From Pseudomonas pudica (GTDB lineage: Bacteria; Pseudomonadota; Gammaproteobacteria; Pseudomonadales; Pseudomonadaceae): a stretch of DNA of 64,000 nucleotides. Below are positions 8,045-19,274 of the stretch, piece by piece; the first letter of the stretch is position 1, and each line of letters starts with the position of its first letter. Both the position numbers and the translations under genes were made by a program. A model generated the notes under the pieces. It was not told the DNA's origin and did no database searches. It saw nothing but the letters and a program-made list of their open reading frames with translations. The stretch spans positions 243,888 through 307,887 of the forward strand of contig NZ_JADLJS010000002.1 in NCBI RefSeq assembly GCF_015680405.1, given 5' to 3'.

Positions 8045-9427
8045 ATGCACGACAGCGACAGCCTCAAGGACTACCCTCAGGTACGGCAACTGGCGATCCG
8101 CTCGTTGTTCGAGATCATCGAGCAGTCCAGCGAGGGCACGGTAATCGTCGACCGCCAGGCGCGCATCGTCTGGATGAACGAGCGCTACGCCCGGCGCTTC
8201 GGCCTGGCCGACGCGGCCAGTGCCATCGGCCAACCATGCGAGGCAGTAATCCCGGGAAGCCTGATGCGCGAGGTAGTGAGCAATGGCCGGCCAATCCTGC
8301 TGGACATGCTCGACACCCCGAACGAGCCGCTGGTGGTCATGCGCCTGCCCATCCACGATGATCAGGGCGCGCTGATCGGCGCCATCGGCTTTGCCCTGTT
8401 CGATGAGTTGCGCAGCCTGTCGCCGCTGCTCAAACGCTACTCCAGCATGCAGCAGGAGCTGGCCTCGACCCGCTCGCAGTTGCGCGCCCGCCAGGCCAAG
8501 TACAGCTTTGCCCAGTTCGTCGGCAGCAGCGCCGCCAGCCTTGAGGCCAAGCGCCGAGCCCGGCGTGGCGCGAGCAGTGATTCGCCGGTGTTGCTGCTGG
8601 GCGAAACAGGCACCGGCAAGGAACTGCTGGCCCATGCCATTCATGCAGCGTCGGCGCGGGCGCACAAGGCGTTTGTCAGCATCAACAGTGCGGCAATCCC
8701 CGAGACACTGCTGGAAGCCGAATTCTTCGGTACCGCCCCCGGCGCCTTTACCGGCGCCGATCGCAAGGGCCGCAGCGGCAAGCTGCAATTGGCCGAAGGC
8801 GGCACGTTGTTCCTCGACGAGATCGGCGACATGCCGCTGGCCCTGCAGAGCAAGCTGCTGCGGGTGTTGCAGGAGAAGGAGTACGAGCCGGTAGGCTCGA
8901 ACCAGATGCTGCGCAGTGATGTGCGCATCATTGCCGCCACCTCCATCGACCTGCAGGCCGCCATCGCCCGCGGGGCATTCCGCGCCGACCTGTATTACCG
9001 GCTGAATGTGCTGCCGATCGAGGTGCCGCCACTGCGGCAACGGCTGGTGGACCTGCCGGCGCTGTGCGAGGCCATCCTGGGGGAACTGGGCAGCCAGTAT
9101 GAGCTGGAGGCCGAAGCGCAGCAGCTATTGGCGAGGCATGCATGGCCGGGGAACATTCGCGAGCTGCGCAATGTGCTGGAGCGGGCCACGCTGCTGGCAG
9201 ATCAGCCGCGGCTGGGGGTGGAGGATCTGCGGGCGGCATTGGGGCCGTTGAGCCCGGTGGCGGGTGAACCTATGCGGCAGACTTACCGTGAGGCCTGTGA
9301 GGCATTTGAGCGCGAGCTGATTGCCGGGGCACTGGCCAAACATGGGGGCAATGTGCCGGAAGCTGCGTCGGCGTTAAGACTCGGGCGCTCGACGCTATAC
9401 AAGAAGATGGTAGCGCTTGGTCTCTGA
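8045..9427 (+). CDS. Sigma-54-dependent activator (PAS, AAA+, Fis HTH)
   Basis: Enhancer-binding transcription activator of 460 residues. An N-terminal PAS-like sensory domain (about 15-130: EQSSEGTVIVDRQARIVWMN) is followed by a linker and the AAA+ domain (about 155-390): Walker A LLLGETGTGKE, the sigma-54 contact loop GAFTGAD, Walker B GGTLFLDEIGD, and RADLYYRLNVLPI. A Fis-type HTH lies at the C-terminus (GGNVPEAASALRLGRSTLYKKM). It probably controls the gntP-hbdH genes just downstream, where a -24/-12 promoter is visible at 9632. The inducer would plausibly be 3-hydroxybutyrate or a related acid; that is inference from neighbours. Confidence 0.94.
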   Translation: MHDSDSLKDYPQVRQLAIRSLFEIIEQSSEGTVIVDRQARIVWMNERYARRFGLADAASAIGQPCEAVIPGSLMREVVSNGRPILLDMLDTPNEPLVVMRLPIHDDQGALIGAIGFALFDELRSLSPLLKRYSSMQQELASTRSQLRARQAKYSFAQFVGSSAASLEAKRRARRGASSDSPVLLLGETGTGKELLAHAIHAASARAHKAFVSINSAAIPETLLEAEFFGTAPGAFTGADRKGRSGKLQLAEGGTLFLDEIGDMPLALQSKLLRVLQEKEYEPVGSNQMLRSDVRIIAATSIDLQAAIARGAFRADLYYRLNVLPIEVPPLRQRLVDLPALCEAILGELGSQYELEAEAQQLLARHAWPGNIRELRNVLERATLLADQPRLGVEDLRAALGPLSPVAGEPMRQTYREACEAFERELIAGALAKHGGNVPEAASALRLGRSTLYKKMVALGL

Positions 9428-9429
9428 TT

Positions 9430-9445
9430 GGAGACTTATGTTTCC
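9430..9445 (+). promoter_or_regulatory. Possible activator-binding inverted repeat
   Basis: GGAGAC-TTAT-GTTTCC is an imperfect palindrome (5 of 6 pairs) about 190 bases before the predicted sigma-54 promoter, a typical distance for an upstream activating site. One copy only was seen, so confidence is low. Confidence 0.3.
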
Positions 9446-9475
9446 ATTTTGAGATTGCGGCGACGGCTTTGCCCT

Positions 9476-9563
9476 CGATCGCGATACAAGGCCGCTCTTA
9501 CAGGAGATCGCGGTGCCCTTGTGGGAGCGGCCTTGTGTCGCGATGGGCCGCAAAGCAGCCCCA
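9476..9563. repeat. REP inverted pair
   Basis: ATCGCGATACAAGGCCGCTC faces GAGCGGCCTTGTGTCGCGAT between the sigma-54 regulator and gntP. Confidence 0.75.
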
Positions 9564-9631
9564 AAATCTCAAGACAGAGACAAATATCCAGAAAAAAACA
9601 AAATACCGATATAAATCAATGGGTTAAAAAC

Positions 9632-9647
9632 TGGCACGATTCCAGCT
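9632..9647 (+). promoter_or_regulatory. Candidate sigma-54 (-24/-12) promoter for gntP-hbdH
   Basis: TGGCACGATTCCAGCT keeps a perfect -24 element (TGGCACG) and the invariant GC of the -12 element at the correct 10-base spacing, although TT of the -12 TTGC box is replaced by CA. It lies 50 bases before the permease ATG, downstream of a sigma-54 activator gene. Confidence 0.65.
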
Positions 9648-9696
9648 ATCTCCTGCTCACCGATAAAAACAAGACTCACCCAGGAGACCCACCCAG

Positions 9697-11088
9697 ATGA
9701 CCGTGCTCATCGCCCTCGCTGCGCTGGCCCTGCTGATGCTGGCTGCCTATCGCGGCTACAGCGTAATCCTCTTCGCCCCAATCGCCGCCCTCGGTGCGGT
9801 ACTGCTCACCGACCCGTCCGCCGTGGCTCCCGCATTCACCGGGGTGTTCATGGAGAAAATGGTCGGCTTCATCAAGCTTTACTTCCCGGTGTTCCTGCTG
9901 GGCGCCGTGTTCGGCAAGCTGATCGAACTGTCCGGCTTCTCGCGTTCGATCGTCGCCGCCGCCATCCGCGTGCTCGGCACCCGCCAGGCGATGCTGGTGA
10001 TCGTGCTGGTCTGCGCCCTGCTCACCTACGGCGGCGTGTCGTTGTTCGTGGTGGTGTTCGCGGTGTATCCGTTCGCCGCCGAGATGTTCCGCCAGAGCAA
10101 TATCCCCAAGCGACTGATCCCGGCAACCATTGCCCTGGGTGCGTTCTCGTTCACCATGGATGCCCTGCCCGGCACCCCGCAGATCCAGAACATCATCCCC
10201 AGCACCTTCTTCAACACCACCGCCTGGGCCGCGCCCTGGCTGGGCCTGATCGGCACGCTGTTCGTGTTCTGCACCGGCATGGCCTACCTGCAGCGTCAGC
10301 GCAACAAGGCCCAGCGCGCCGGTGAAGGCTATGGCAGCGACTTGCGCAACGAACCGGAAACCGCTGCCGACCTGGCGCTGCCCAACCCTTGGCTGGCCCT
10401 GTCGCCGTTGCTGCTAGTGGGGGTGATGAACCTGTTGTTCACTCATTGGATCCCGCAGTGGTACGGCACTAGCCACAGCCTGCAACTGCCCGGCATGAGC
10501 GCGCCGGTACAAAGCGACGTGGCCAAGCTCACTGCCATCTGGGCGGTGCAGGCGGCGTTGCTGGTGGGCATCCTGATGGTGCTGGTGTGTGCCTTCGGCG
10601 CCATCCGCACCCGCCTCGCCGAAGGCACCAAAAGCGCCGTGGGCGGCGCCTTGCTGGCGGCAATGAACACCGCCTCGGAATACGGTTTCGGCGCGGTGAT
10701 CGCCTCGCTGCCGGGCTTTCTGGTATTGGCCGACGCCCTGCGCGGCATTCCCAACCCACTGGTCAACGAGGCCATCACCGTAACCTTGCTGGCCGGCATC
10801 ACCGGCTCTGCCTCGGGCGGCATGAGCATCGCGCTGGCGGCCATGGGCGACAGTTTCATCGCCGCCGCCAATGCCGCCAACATCCCCCTCGAAGTGCTGC
10901 ACCGGGTGGCCGCCATGGCCAGCGGTGGCATGGACACCCTGCCGCACAACGGTGCGGTCATCACCCTGCTGGCCGTGACCGGGCTGACCCACCGTGAGGC
11001 CTACAAGGACATTTTCGGTATTACCCTGATCAAGACCCTGGCGGTGTTCGTGGTCATCGCCACGTTCTACGCCACCGGCATCGTCTAA
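9697..11088 (+). CDS. GntP-family permease, likely for 3-hydroxybutyrate/acetoacetate
   Basis: Inner-membrane organic-acid transporter of 463 residues with about 12 hydrophobic segments. Family features include GAVFGKLIELSGFSRSIV, YGGVSLFVVVFAVYPFA, ALGAFSFTMDALPGTPQIQNIIP and the C-terminal ITGSASGGMSIAL...HRVAAMASGGMDTLPHNGAVITLLAV. The family transports gluconate and related hydroxy acids. The next gene, ten bases on, is 3-hydroxybutyrate dehydrogenase, so the substrate is probably a ketone-body acid; this is inferred from context. CAGGAGAC provides the ribosome site and a sigma-54-type promoter lies just upstream. Confidence 0.93.
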   Translation: MTVLIALAALALLMLAAYRGYSVILFAPIAALGAVLLTDPSAVAPAFTGVFMEKMVGFIKLYFPVFLLGAVFGKLIELSGFSRSIVAAAIRVLGTRQAMLVIVLVCALLTYGGVSLFVVVFAVYPFAAEMFRQSNIPKRLIPATIALGAFSFTMDALPGTPQIQNIIPSTFFNTTAWAAPWLGLIGTLFVFCTGMAYLQRQRNKAQRAGEGYGSDLRNEPETAADLALPNPWLALSPLLLVGVMNLLFTHWIPQWYGTSHSLQLPGMSAPVQSDVAKLTAIWAVQAALLVGILMVLVCAFGAIRTRLAEGTKSAVGGALLAAMNTASEYGFGAVIASLPGFLVLADALRGIPNPLVNEAITVTLLAGITGSASGGMSIALAAMGDSFIAAANAANIPLEVLHRVAAMASGGMDTLPHNGAVITLLAVTGLTHREAYKDIFGITLIKTLAVFVVIATFYATGIV

Positions 11089-11098
11089 GGAGCTTTGC

Positions 11099-11869
11099 AT
11101 GACCCTCAAAGGCAAGACCGCACTCGTCACCGGTTCCACCAGCGGCATCGGCCTGGGCATTGCCCAGGTGCTGGCCCGAGCAGGCGCCAACCTCGTGCTC
11201 AACGGCTTCGGCGACCCTGCCCCGGCGCTGGCCGAGCTCGCCCGGCACGGGGTGAAGGCAGTCCATCACCCGGCCGACCTGTCGGACGTGGCCCAGATCG
11301 AAGCGCTGTTCGCCCTGGCCGAGCGCGAGTTCGGCGGCGTGGACATACTGGTCAACAACGCCGGCATCCAGCACGTGGCGCCGGTGGAGCAGTTCCCGCT
11401 GGAAAGCTGGGACAAGATCATCGCCCTCAACCTGTCGGCCGTGTTCCACGGTACGCGCCTGGCCCTGCCTGGCATGCGAGCGCGCAACTGGGGGCGCATC
11501 ATCAATATCGCCTCGGTGCATGGCCTGGTCGGCTCCATCGGCAAGGCGGCCTATGTGGCGGCCAAACACGGCGTGGTCGGCCTTACCAAGGTGGTAGGTC
11601 TGGAAACCGCCACCAGCAACGTCACCTGCAATGCCATCTGCCCTGGCTGGGTGTTGACCCCGCTGGTGCAGAAGCAGATCGACGATCGTGCTGCCAACGG
11701 TGGCGATCCGCTGCAAGCGCAGCACGAACTGCTGGCAGAAAAACAGCCCTCGCTGGCCTTCGTCACCCCCGAACACCTGGGTGAGCTGGTACTATTCCTG
11801 TGCAGCGAGGCCGGTAGCCAGGTTCGCGGTGCCGCCTGGAACGTCGATGGTGGCTGGTTGGCCCAGTGA
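11099..11869 (+). CDS. hbdH: 3-hydroxybutyrate dehydrogenase
   Basis: NAD-dependent short-chain dehydrogenase of 256 residues that oxidises D-3-hydroxybutyrate to acetoacetate. Motifs are the nucleotide-binding [12 protein letters not shown] (about residues 10-21), [14 protein letters not shown], the catalytic Ser in [12 protein letters not shown] and [14 protein letters not shown] (YxxxK). [19 protein letters not shown] is characteristic of the BdhA subgroup. AAGGAGC lies 5-6 bases before the ATG, and the gene follows the GntP permease by ten bases, so they form an operon. Acetoacetyl-CoA synthetase two genes on would complete conversion to acetoacetyl-CoA. Confidence 0.95.
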   Translation: MTLKGKTALVTGSTSGIGLGIAQVLARAGANLVLNGFGDPAPALAELARHGVKAVHHPADLSDVAQIEALFALAEREFGGVDILVNNAGIQHVAPVEQFPLESWDKIIALNLSAVFHGTRLALPGMRARNWGRIINIASVHGLVGSIGKAAYVAAKHGVVGLTKVVGLETATSNVTCNAICPGWVLTPLVQKQIDDRAANGGDPLQAQHELLAEKQPSLAFVTPEHLGELVLFLCSEAGSQVRGAAWNVDGGWLAQ

Positions 11870-11924
11870 CGGGCGGCCTGGGCCTGGCGACGGTCTTGCA
11901 TTCGTTTATCTGCAAGGAGGCCCT

Positions 11925-12404
11925 ATGCGCCCAACCCCGATGACCGCGATCCTGGCCCTGACCCTGGCTGCCGCCGCACCTGCGATGGCAGCCAGCCTGA
12001 AGGACGTCGCGCCCTACCCCGAGGCGGAAAAAGGCTTCACCCGGCAGGTCATCCACCTGCCTGCCCAGGCTGATGAGTCGGCCTACCAACTGGAAATCCT
12101 CGCCGGCAAGACCCTGAAGGTGGACTGCAATCGCCAGCGCCTGGGCGGCAGCCTGGAGGAACGTACCCTGGAAGGCTGGGGCTACAGCTACTACCGCCTG
12201 GACAAGGTCAGCGGCCCGGCCAGCACGCTGATGGCCTGCCCCGATGGCAAGAAGACCGAGGCCTTTGTGCCCGTGGTCGGTGAAGGCTTCATGCTGCGCT
12301 ACAACAGCAAGCTGCCGGTGGTGGTGTATGTGCCCAAGGACGTCGAAGTGCGCTACCGCGTCTGGACCGCGTCGCAGGACGTGCAAAAGGCTAAAGTAGA
12401 GTAA
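11925..12404 (+). CDS. eco: Ecotin, periplasmic serine-protease inhibitor
   Basis: A 159-residue preprotein with signal peptide [22 protein letters not shown]. The mature domain shows ecotin features: [16 protein letters not shown], the reactive loop [11 protein letters not shown] with Met as the P1 residue (as in E. coli Met84), [32 protein letters not shown]. Ecotin is a dimeric inhibitor of trypsin-fold proteases that protects the periplasm. Start chosen at 11925 because GCAAGGAGG precedes it and the signal peptide begins there. It lies between two ketone-body genes without obvious functional link. A clear terminator follows. Confidence 0.95.
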   Translation: MRPTPMTAILALTLAAAAPAMAASLKDVAPYPEAEKGFTRQVIHLPAQADESAYQLEILAGKTLKVDCNRQRLGGSLEERTLEGWGYSYYRLDKVSGPASTLMACPDGKKTEAFVPVVGEGFMLRYNSKLPVVVYVPKDVEVRYRVWTASQDVQKAKVE

Positions 12405-12410
12405 CGCGCA

Positions 12411-12434
12411 AGCCCCTGCTGCCAGGGGCTTCTT
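12411..12434 (+). terminator. Intrinsic terminator after eco
   Basis: AGCCCCTG-CTGC-CAGGGGCT (8-bp perfect stem) followed by TCTT, six bases after the eco stop codon. Confidence 0.75.
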
Positions 12435-12513
12435 CGCGGGCACGCCCGCTCCCACAGGCTATCACCAGGCTGGACATCTACGCTGTACCTGTGGGAGCGG
12501 GCGAGCCCGCGAA
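12432..12513. repeat. REP inverted pair
   Basis: CTTCGCGGGCACGCCCGCTC faces GAGCGGGCGAGCCCGCGAAG between eco and the acetoacetyl-CoA synthetase gene. Confidence 0.85.
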
Positions 12514-12551
12514 GGCGCCCTCGAATCCAAATGATCATCTGGAGGTTCGGC

Positions 12552-14507
<1,956 letters not shown>

Positions 14508-14526
14508 TGAAGGTATTCACCGTCAT

Positions 14527-14642
14527 TGTGGGAGCGGCCTTGCGTCGCGAAAGGGCCGCAAAGCGGCCCCAGAAATCTATGCTTCACTGCTGAAATTCCG
14601 GGGCTACTTTGCAGCCCTTTCGCGACGCAAGGCCGCCCCCAC
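14527..14642. repeat. REP inverted pair
   Basis: GTGGGAGCGGCCTTGCGTCG faces CGACGCAAGGCCGCCCCCAC, with internal copies of AAAGGGCCGC / GCAGCCCTTT, between acetoacetyl-CoA synthetase and the second parvulin. Confidence 0.85.
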
Positions 14643-14709
14643 AATGGCCTCAACCCGACCCGTTAAGGCATAATGCCCACCTTTTTCGCCCCCGAAGCAC
14701 AGGTACCCC

Positions 14710-14985
14710 ATGAAAGCCCAAGCCCGTCACATCCTGGTCAAGACCGCTGACGAAGCCGAAAAGCTCAAGCAGCGCATCGCCAATGGCGAGGCTTTCGACG
14801 TGCTCGCAAAAAAGTTCTCCACCTGCCCTTCGGGCAAGCGTGGCGGCGACCTGGGTGAAATCCGCCCCGGGCAGATGGTCGGTGCCATCGACCAGGTGAT
14901 CTTCAAGAAGCCCCTGCGCGTGGTGCACGGGCCGATCAAGAGCAAGTTCGGCTATCACCTGGTGCAGACGTTCTACCGCGACTGA
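14710..14985 (+). CDS. PpiC-type parvulin peptidyl-prolyl isomerase (second copy)
   Basis: A 91-residue stand-alone parvulin. Motifs are KAQARHILVKT, FSTCPSGKRGGDLGEIRPGQMVGAID and IKSKFGYHLVQTFYRD. It is closer to E. coli PpiC than the copy at 3615, keeping ARHILVK and the FYRD end. Cytosolic proline isomerase; physiological substrates are unknown. The gene stands alone between REP elements and the autotransporter. Confidence 0.95.
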   Translation: MKAQARHILVKTADEAEKLKQRIANGEAFDVLAKKFSTCPSGKRGGDLGEIRPGQMVGAIDQVIFKKPLRVVHGPIKSKFGYHLVQTFYRD

Positions 14986-15075
14986 TAGCCCCGGGCCACC
15001 TGACATTTTTGCCAGTTGTCCCCCTACCGTACAAAACATACAACTCAGGCAGTGGCCCCTCATGGAGACCTGCCT

Positions 15076-17502
15076 ATGCGCTGCCCTCGCCTGCTTGTGC
15101 CTGCCGTACTCCCTCTGCTCACCTTGCCTTTGCTGTCTCATGCCCAATCCTTGACTGTTGCAGAGGGTGAGAACCTGGGCGCCATCGTCCAGACGCCAGA
15201 TGCTGATCAGGCCACCATCACCGGCGGCAATGTTGGGTCGTTGCAACAAGGCGAGGGGCAGGACAAGTTCAATATGTCTGGTGGCACGCTAGGGACGCTC
15301 AATCAAGGCGGTGCCATGGACGAGTTCGTGATGACCCGTGGAGCCATCACCGATGCTTTCGAAGATGGCGACAATGCCTGGTTCAAAGGCGGCAGCATTC
15401 GCCGGATTGACCTCAAGATGGCTGATAACTTCTTTGAAATGTCGCAAAACCTTGGTGTGGAAACCATCGTTGTCGCCAACGTGGTCAGTGGCCTTGGCAA
15501 AGACTGGTACGACCTGTTTGGCGGCACCATCGGTGGGGATCTCAGTAGCAGTAGCGGCGACGACGTGATCAATGTCAAAGGCGTCAATCTGAAAGGCGAG
15601 ATACGTGCCGGCCAGGGCGACGATAAACTCAACTGGACGAGCGGCAAGATCGGCAAGAAAGCAGACATGGGCGCCGACAATGACACGGCCACTGTCAGCA
15701 CACTCGACTTGAGCAGTTCAACAGTGCTGTTGGACGGCGGTACGGGCACGGATACCCTGACGTTTCAGCAAGCCAAGGTCGGTCAGGGGGCCTTGTATGT
15801 CAATTGGGAGTCCATCAACCTGAACCAGGGCAGCCGGCTGACCCTGAACGACAGCTTGGTCCTGGGTGACCTGGGCTCCGATCAGCCACCGATAGCCGCA
15901 GCCACGGGGACCGGTACCCTGCAAATTGACGCGACCAGCACACTGATCAGTCACCGCGGCAGCATCGTCAGCATCCAGAATGGCAGCAAGGCATCCGTGG
16001 TAAACGCCGGCACCATAGACCTGAGCGGTGGCAACGACGCTCAGGGTCGCCTGACCATCCAGGGCAACTACACCGGCATTAACGGCACCCTGCGCCTTAA
16101 CAGCGTGCTGGCCGGCGACGGTGCCGCCTCCGACCGCCTGGTGGTCAGCCGTGGTGCGATTGACGGCTCTACCCAGTTGCTCATCAACAACCTCGATGGC
16201 GCCGGTGCAACCACCGCGCAGAACGGCATTCAAGTCGTTGAAGCGCGTGACGGCGCGGTCAGCACGGCCACCGCATTTGTCCAGACCCAGACTCTTTCAG
16301 CCGGCGCCTACGACTACCGGTTGTTCAAAGGCGGCGTGACTGCTGGCAGTGAAAACAGCTGGTACCTGCGCTCCACCCTGGTTGCGCCACCCGCTCCGGC
16401 CCCAGCGCCGGAACCGGGCGAGCCCACACAGCCAACCCAACCGGGCGAGCCAGTGGTGATCGCACCCGCCGCTACTCCGCCTGTCGCCGCCCCGGCCCCC
16501 GGCCAGGTCGACCTGCCAGCACCGGTGCAAGGCGAAAGCCTGCCGCTGTATCGCCCGGAAGTTGCGGTGTACGCCGCAGCGCCACGCGGTGCCGCGATCA
16601 TCGCTCGCCAGGCACTGGGCACGTTCCACCAGCGTCAGGGCGACCAGCAGCTGCTGCAGGGTGACGGCGCCCTGCCCGCCAGTTGGGGCCAGGCCTATGG
16701 CGGCGCGTTGCGCCAGCAATGGAGCGGCACGGTCAACCCGAGCCTGGATGGCGACCTGTACGGCTTCAAGGTGGGCCAGGACCTGTACGCCAAGGTTGGC
16801 GACAGTGGTTATCGCCAGCATGTCGGTATCTACGTCAGCCATAGCCGCCTGGACGCCGACGTCAAAGGCTTCGCCCTCGCCGTGCAGAACCGCAGCGTCG
16901 GTGACCTGGAGCTTGATGGCGACAGCGTCGGCGCCTACTGGACGCTGGTCGGACCGCAAGGCGGCTACCTCGACGCCGTGCTGCAATACACCAACCTGGA
17001 TGGCCGGGCGCGTTCGGACCGGGGTGACAAATTGAACATCGACGGCCACGCCTGGACCGCCTCGCTGGAGTCCGGCTATCCCATCGCCCTGTCCGACCGC
17101 TGGGTACTGGAGCCGCAGGCTCAGTTGATCGCGCAAAAAGTCTCGCTCGACAGCGCCAGCGATAGCGCCTCGCATATCAGCCACGACGCCCAGGTCGAGC
17201 TGACCGGCCGGTTGGGGGTTCGGCTCGAGGGGGCCTTCAAAGGCAGCAGCGGCCGCCTGTTGCAACCCTATGCGCAAGTCAACCTGTGGCACGGCGACGG
17301 TGGCCGCGATACCTTGACCTTCGATGGCGTCGACAAGATCAAGACCGATTACCGCTATACCTCGGTGCAACTTGAAAGCGGCGTGGTAGCGCAGGTGAAC
17401 GAAGCACTGAGCCTGCATGGCGGTGTGCAGTACACCGCCAACCTGGACGCCCGCCAGCAGGAAGCCAGCGGCGTGAACCTGGGCCTGCGCTGGCAGTTCT
17501 AG
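15076..17502 (+). CDS. Autotransporter (type Va) with repeat-rich passenger
   Basis: Outer-membrane autotransporter, 808 residues. Signal peptide MRCPRLLVPAVLPLLTLPLLSHAQS; ATG 15076 chosen because GGAGACCTGCCT precedes it. The passenger (about 25-450) begins with roughly 20-residue imperfect repeats of the form GGxxGxLxQGxGxDxFxMxxG, and then acidic Asp-Asn stretches (GADNDTATV, GGTGTDTL), consistent with a beta-helix. A Pro/Ala/Glu linker follows (about 455-510). The C-terminal ~290 residues are the beta-barrel (ASWGQAYGG...) ending in WQF, the usual terminal Phe for BamA. No protease or lipase motif is evident, so adhesion or surface display is the likely role. Confidence 0.92.
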   Translation: MRCPRLLVPAVLPLLTLPLLSHAQSLTVAEGENLGAIVQTPDADQATITGGNVGSLQQGEGQDKFNMSGGTLGTLNQGGAMDEFVMTRGAITDAFEDGDNAWFKGGSIRRIDLKMADNFFEMSQNLGVETIVVANVVSGLGKDWYDLFGGTIGGDLSSSSGDDVINVKGVNLKGEIRAGQGDDKLNWTSGKIGKKADMGADNDTATVSTLDLSSSTVLLDGGTGTDTLTFQQAKVGQGALYVNWESINLNQGSRLTLNDSLVLGDLGSDQPPIAAATGTGTLQIDATSTLISHRGSIVSIQNGSKASVVNAGTIDLSGGNDAQGRLTIQGNYTGINGTLRLNSVLAGDGAASDRLVVSRGAIDGSTQLLINNLDGAGATTAQNGIQVVEARDGAVSTATAFVQTQTLSAGAYDYRLFKGGVTAGSENSWYLRSTLVAPPAPAPAPEPGEPTQPTQPGEPVVIAPAATPPVAAPAPGQVDLPAPVQGESLPLYRPEVAVYAAAPRGAAIIARQALGTFHQRQGDQQLLQGDGALPASWGQAYGGALRQQWSGTVNPSLDGDLYGFKVGQDLYAKVGDSGYRQHVGIYVSHSRLDADVKGFALAVQNRSVGDLELDGDSVGAYWTLVGPQGGYLDAVLQYTNLDGRARSDRGDKLNIDGHAWTASLESGYPIALSDRWVLEPQAQLIAQKVSLDSASDSASHISHDAQVELTGRLGVRLEGAFKGSSGRLLQPYAQVNLWHGDGGRDTLTFDGVDKIKTDYRYTSVQLESGVVAQVNEALSLHGGVQYTANLDARQQEASGVNLGLRWQF

Positions 17503-18122
17503 CGCCGCGCAGCCAGCAGCCCGAGGCCGGCGCAGCCCAGCAATGAGGCGCTGACCCGGTTGAACAGCCGGCGTGGGCCGGGCTGGCTGAACCAGCGCTG
17601 CAGGTACGCCCCCAGGCCGGCGTAGATGGCGATGGCGGCCCATTCCAGCAACAGGAACAGCACACCCAGCCAGAGGAACTGCTCGCTCACCGGGGTGGCG
17701 CTGCCCACCGAGACGAACTGCGGCAGGAAGGCGGTGAAAATCAGGATTGCCTTCGGGTTGCCAGCAGCTACCCAGAACTCCTGTCGCGCCAGGCGCCAGG
17801 TGCCGCGCGGGTGATCGCTTGCCACCATCGCCTCGCCCACCGGCGCCCGCCACAGTTGCCAGGCGATATAGAACAGGTACGCTGCCCCCACCACCTTGAT
17901 GGCCAGGAACAGGTATTCGCTGGTGTGCAGCACCACTGCCAGGCCCATGGCCGCCAGGGCGATCATGCCGCTGAAGGCGACGATGCGCCCGCCACCGGCC
18001 ACGCATGCCGTACGCAGGCCGTAACGGCTGGCATTGTGCAGCGACAGCAGGTTGTTCGGCCCTGGCGCCATGTTCAGGGCGAAGCACGCAGGAATGAAAA
18101 GCAGCAGGCTTGAAAGGTCCAT
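17499..18122 (-). CDS. LysE/RhtB-family exporter
   Basis: Inner-membrane amino-acid or metabolite exporter of 207 residues with five to six hydrophobic helices. The family signature near the N-terminus is FALNMAPGPNNLLSLHNASRYG, and FWVAAGNPKAILIFTAFLPQF is the conserved middle motif. An AAAGGAAAAC site precedes the ATG. It is transcribed divergently from the AraC regulator at 18254, a common pairing in which the regulator controls the exporter. Its stop overlaps the stop of the autotransporter by three bases (convergent). Confidence 0.92.
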   Translation of the reverse strand: MDLSSLLLFIPACFALNMAPGPNNLLSLHNASRYGLRTACVAGGGRIVAFSGMIALAAMGLAVVLHTSEYLFLAIKVVGAAYLFYIAWQLWRAPVGEAMVASDHPRGTWRLARQEFWVAAGNPKAILIFTAFLPQFVSVGSATPVSEQFLWLGVLFLLLEWAAIAIYAGLGAYLQRWFSQPGPRRLFNRVSASLLGCAGLGLLAARR

Positions 18123-18253
18123 TATTGTTTTCCTTTGGCAACAGGCGTCTATTTCGGCGGTCAGCGGGCCTTGTGGTCAAGTTACAGCCAGCGGAAAAAA
18201 CTGTATGGGTGCGTGGCGCCTGATAAGCTGCCGCGTATACCGAGGACCCTGCG

Positions 18254-19063
18254 ATGCCCCGTTCCCATGCCGCGCTGTGGCGCGATCCGGCCCTGCCCCA
18301 TGTCGAAAGCCGCCGCGCCTGCCATAGCCGTGCCTGCTACAAGGCCCACAGCCACCCGACGTTTTCCATCGGTGTGGTGGACGCCGGCCATAGTCACTTC
18401 ACCGGTGCCGGCAACGGCCAGCAACGCCTGACACCCGGCACGCTGGTGCTGGTCCCGGCCCGCCGCGTGCATGCCTGCAACCCAGAGCCTGGGCAAGCGT
18501 GGAGCTACCAGATGCTGCATGTGGATGCCGACTGGCTGGCGCAGCTACACATGGAGTCTGGGCTGGAGGGGGCCGGGCCTGGCGAGCCGGCACGTATCTG
18601 CCAGGTGCCGGAGGTGTATCGGCAGTTCTGCGAACTGAACAGCCTGCTGTTCTCCAGCGCCAGCAATGGCGAGAAGGATGCGGCGCTGATCGCCTTTCTG
18701 GGTGACATGGACTTTGCCAGACACGCGCCGCTGGCGCCGGCACCGGCACTGGCGGCGACCGCGTTGAGTGGGCTGATCGCGCACATCGAAGGTCAGGACC
18801 CGGCGCAGCTGAGCCTGGCGGTAATGGCGCAGCAGGCCGGGCTTGGGCGCTACCAGTTGATTCGCGCCTTTCGCGCCGCTACCGGTTTTACGCCGCATGC
18901 CTACCTGCTCAATGCCCGGGTCAACCGTGGGCGCCAATTGTTGAGTGAAGGGCAGCCACTGGCGGAGGTGGCCTATCAGCTCGGATTCGCCGACCAAAGC
19001 CATTTCCAGCGAGTGTTCAAGGCCCATGTGGGGGTGACGCCGGGGCAGTATCGGGGAGACTGA
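18254..19063 (+). CDS. AraC-family transcriptional regulator
   Basis: Regulator of 269 residues. The N-terminal half is an AraC-type cupin (HSHPTFSIGVVDAGHSHF-like region, then TPGTLVLVPARRVHACNP). The C-terminal ~100 residues hold two HTH motifs (SLAVMAQQAGLGRYQLIRAFRAATGFTPHAYLLNARVNRGRQLL, then EVAYQLGFADQSHFQRVFKAHVGVTPGQYR). It is divergent from a LysE-type exporter with a 131-base shared regulatory region, and a second LysE gene follows it. It probably controls one or both exporters; the inducer is unknown. Confidence 0.93.
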   Translation: MPRSHAALWRDPALPHVESRRACHSRACYKAHSHPTFSIGVVDAGHSHFTGAGNGQQRLTPGTLVLVPARRVHACNPEPGQAWSYQMLHVDADWLAQLHMESGLEGAGPGEPARICQVPEVYRQFCELNSLLFSSASNGEKDAALIAFLGDMDFARHAPLAPAPALAATALSGLIAHIEGQDPAQLSLAVMAQQAGLGRYQLIRAFRAATGFTPHAYLLNARVNRGRQLLSEGQPLAEVAYQLGFADQSHFQRVFKAHVGVTPGQYRGD

Positions 19064-19079
19064 AGGCCTGTGCGGTCTC

Positions 19080-19197
19080 TGTAGGAGCGGCCTTGTGTCG
19101 CGAAAGGGCTGCGCAGCAGCCCCGGCAATCTGTGCTGCGGAGCTGAAAACCTGGGGCCGCTTCGCGCCCCATCGCGACACAAGGCCGCTCCTACAGG
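19080..19197. repeat. REP inverted pair
   Basis: TGTAGGAGCGGCCTTGTGTC faces GACACAAGGCCGCTCCTACA, between the AraC regulator and the second LysE gene. Confidence 0.85.
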
Positions 19198-19274
19198 GGC
19201 CTGCAATATTGTTCAATACGGCATGAGCGCCGAGGGGCAGAGTCAGGCTTTTCCGCCAGAGCAGCCTCACCCCG

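Noticed and set aside
16297..18180. 627-codon open frame on the minus strand
   Set aside because: It crosses the autotransporter barrel and the LysE gene in another frame, so it is not a gene.
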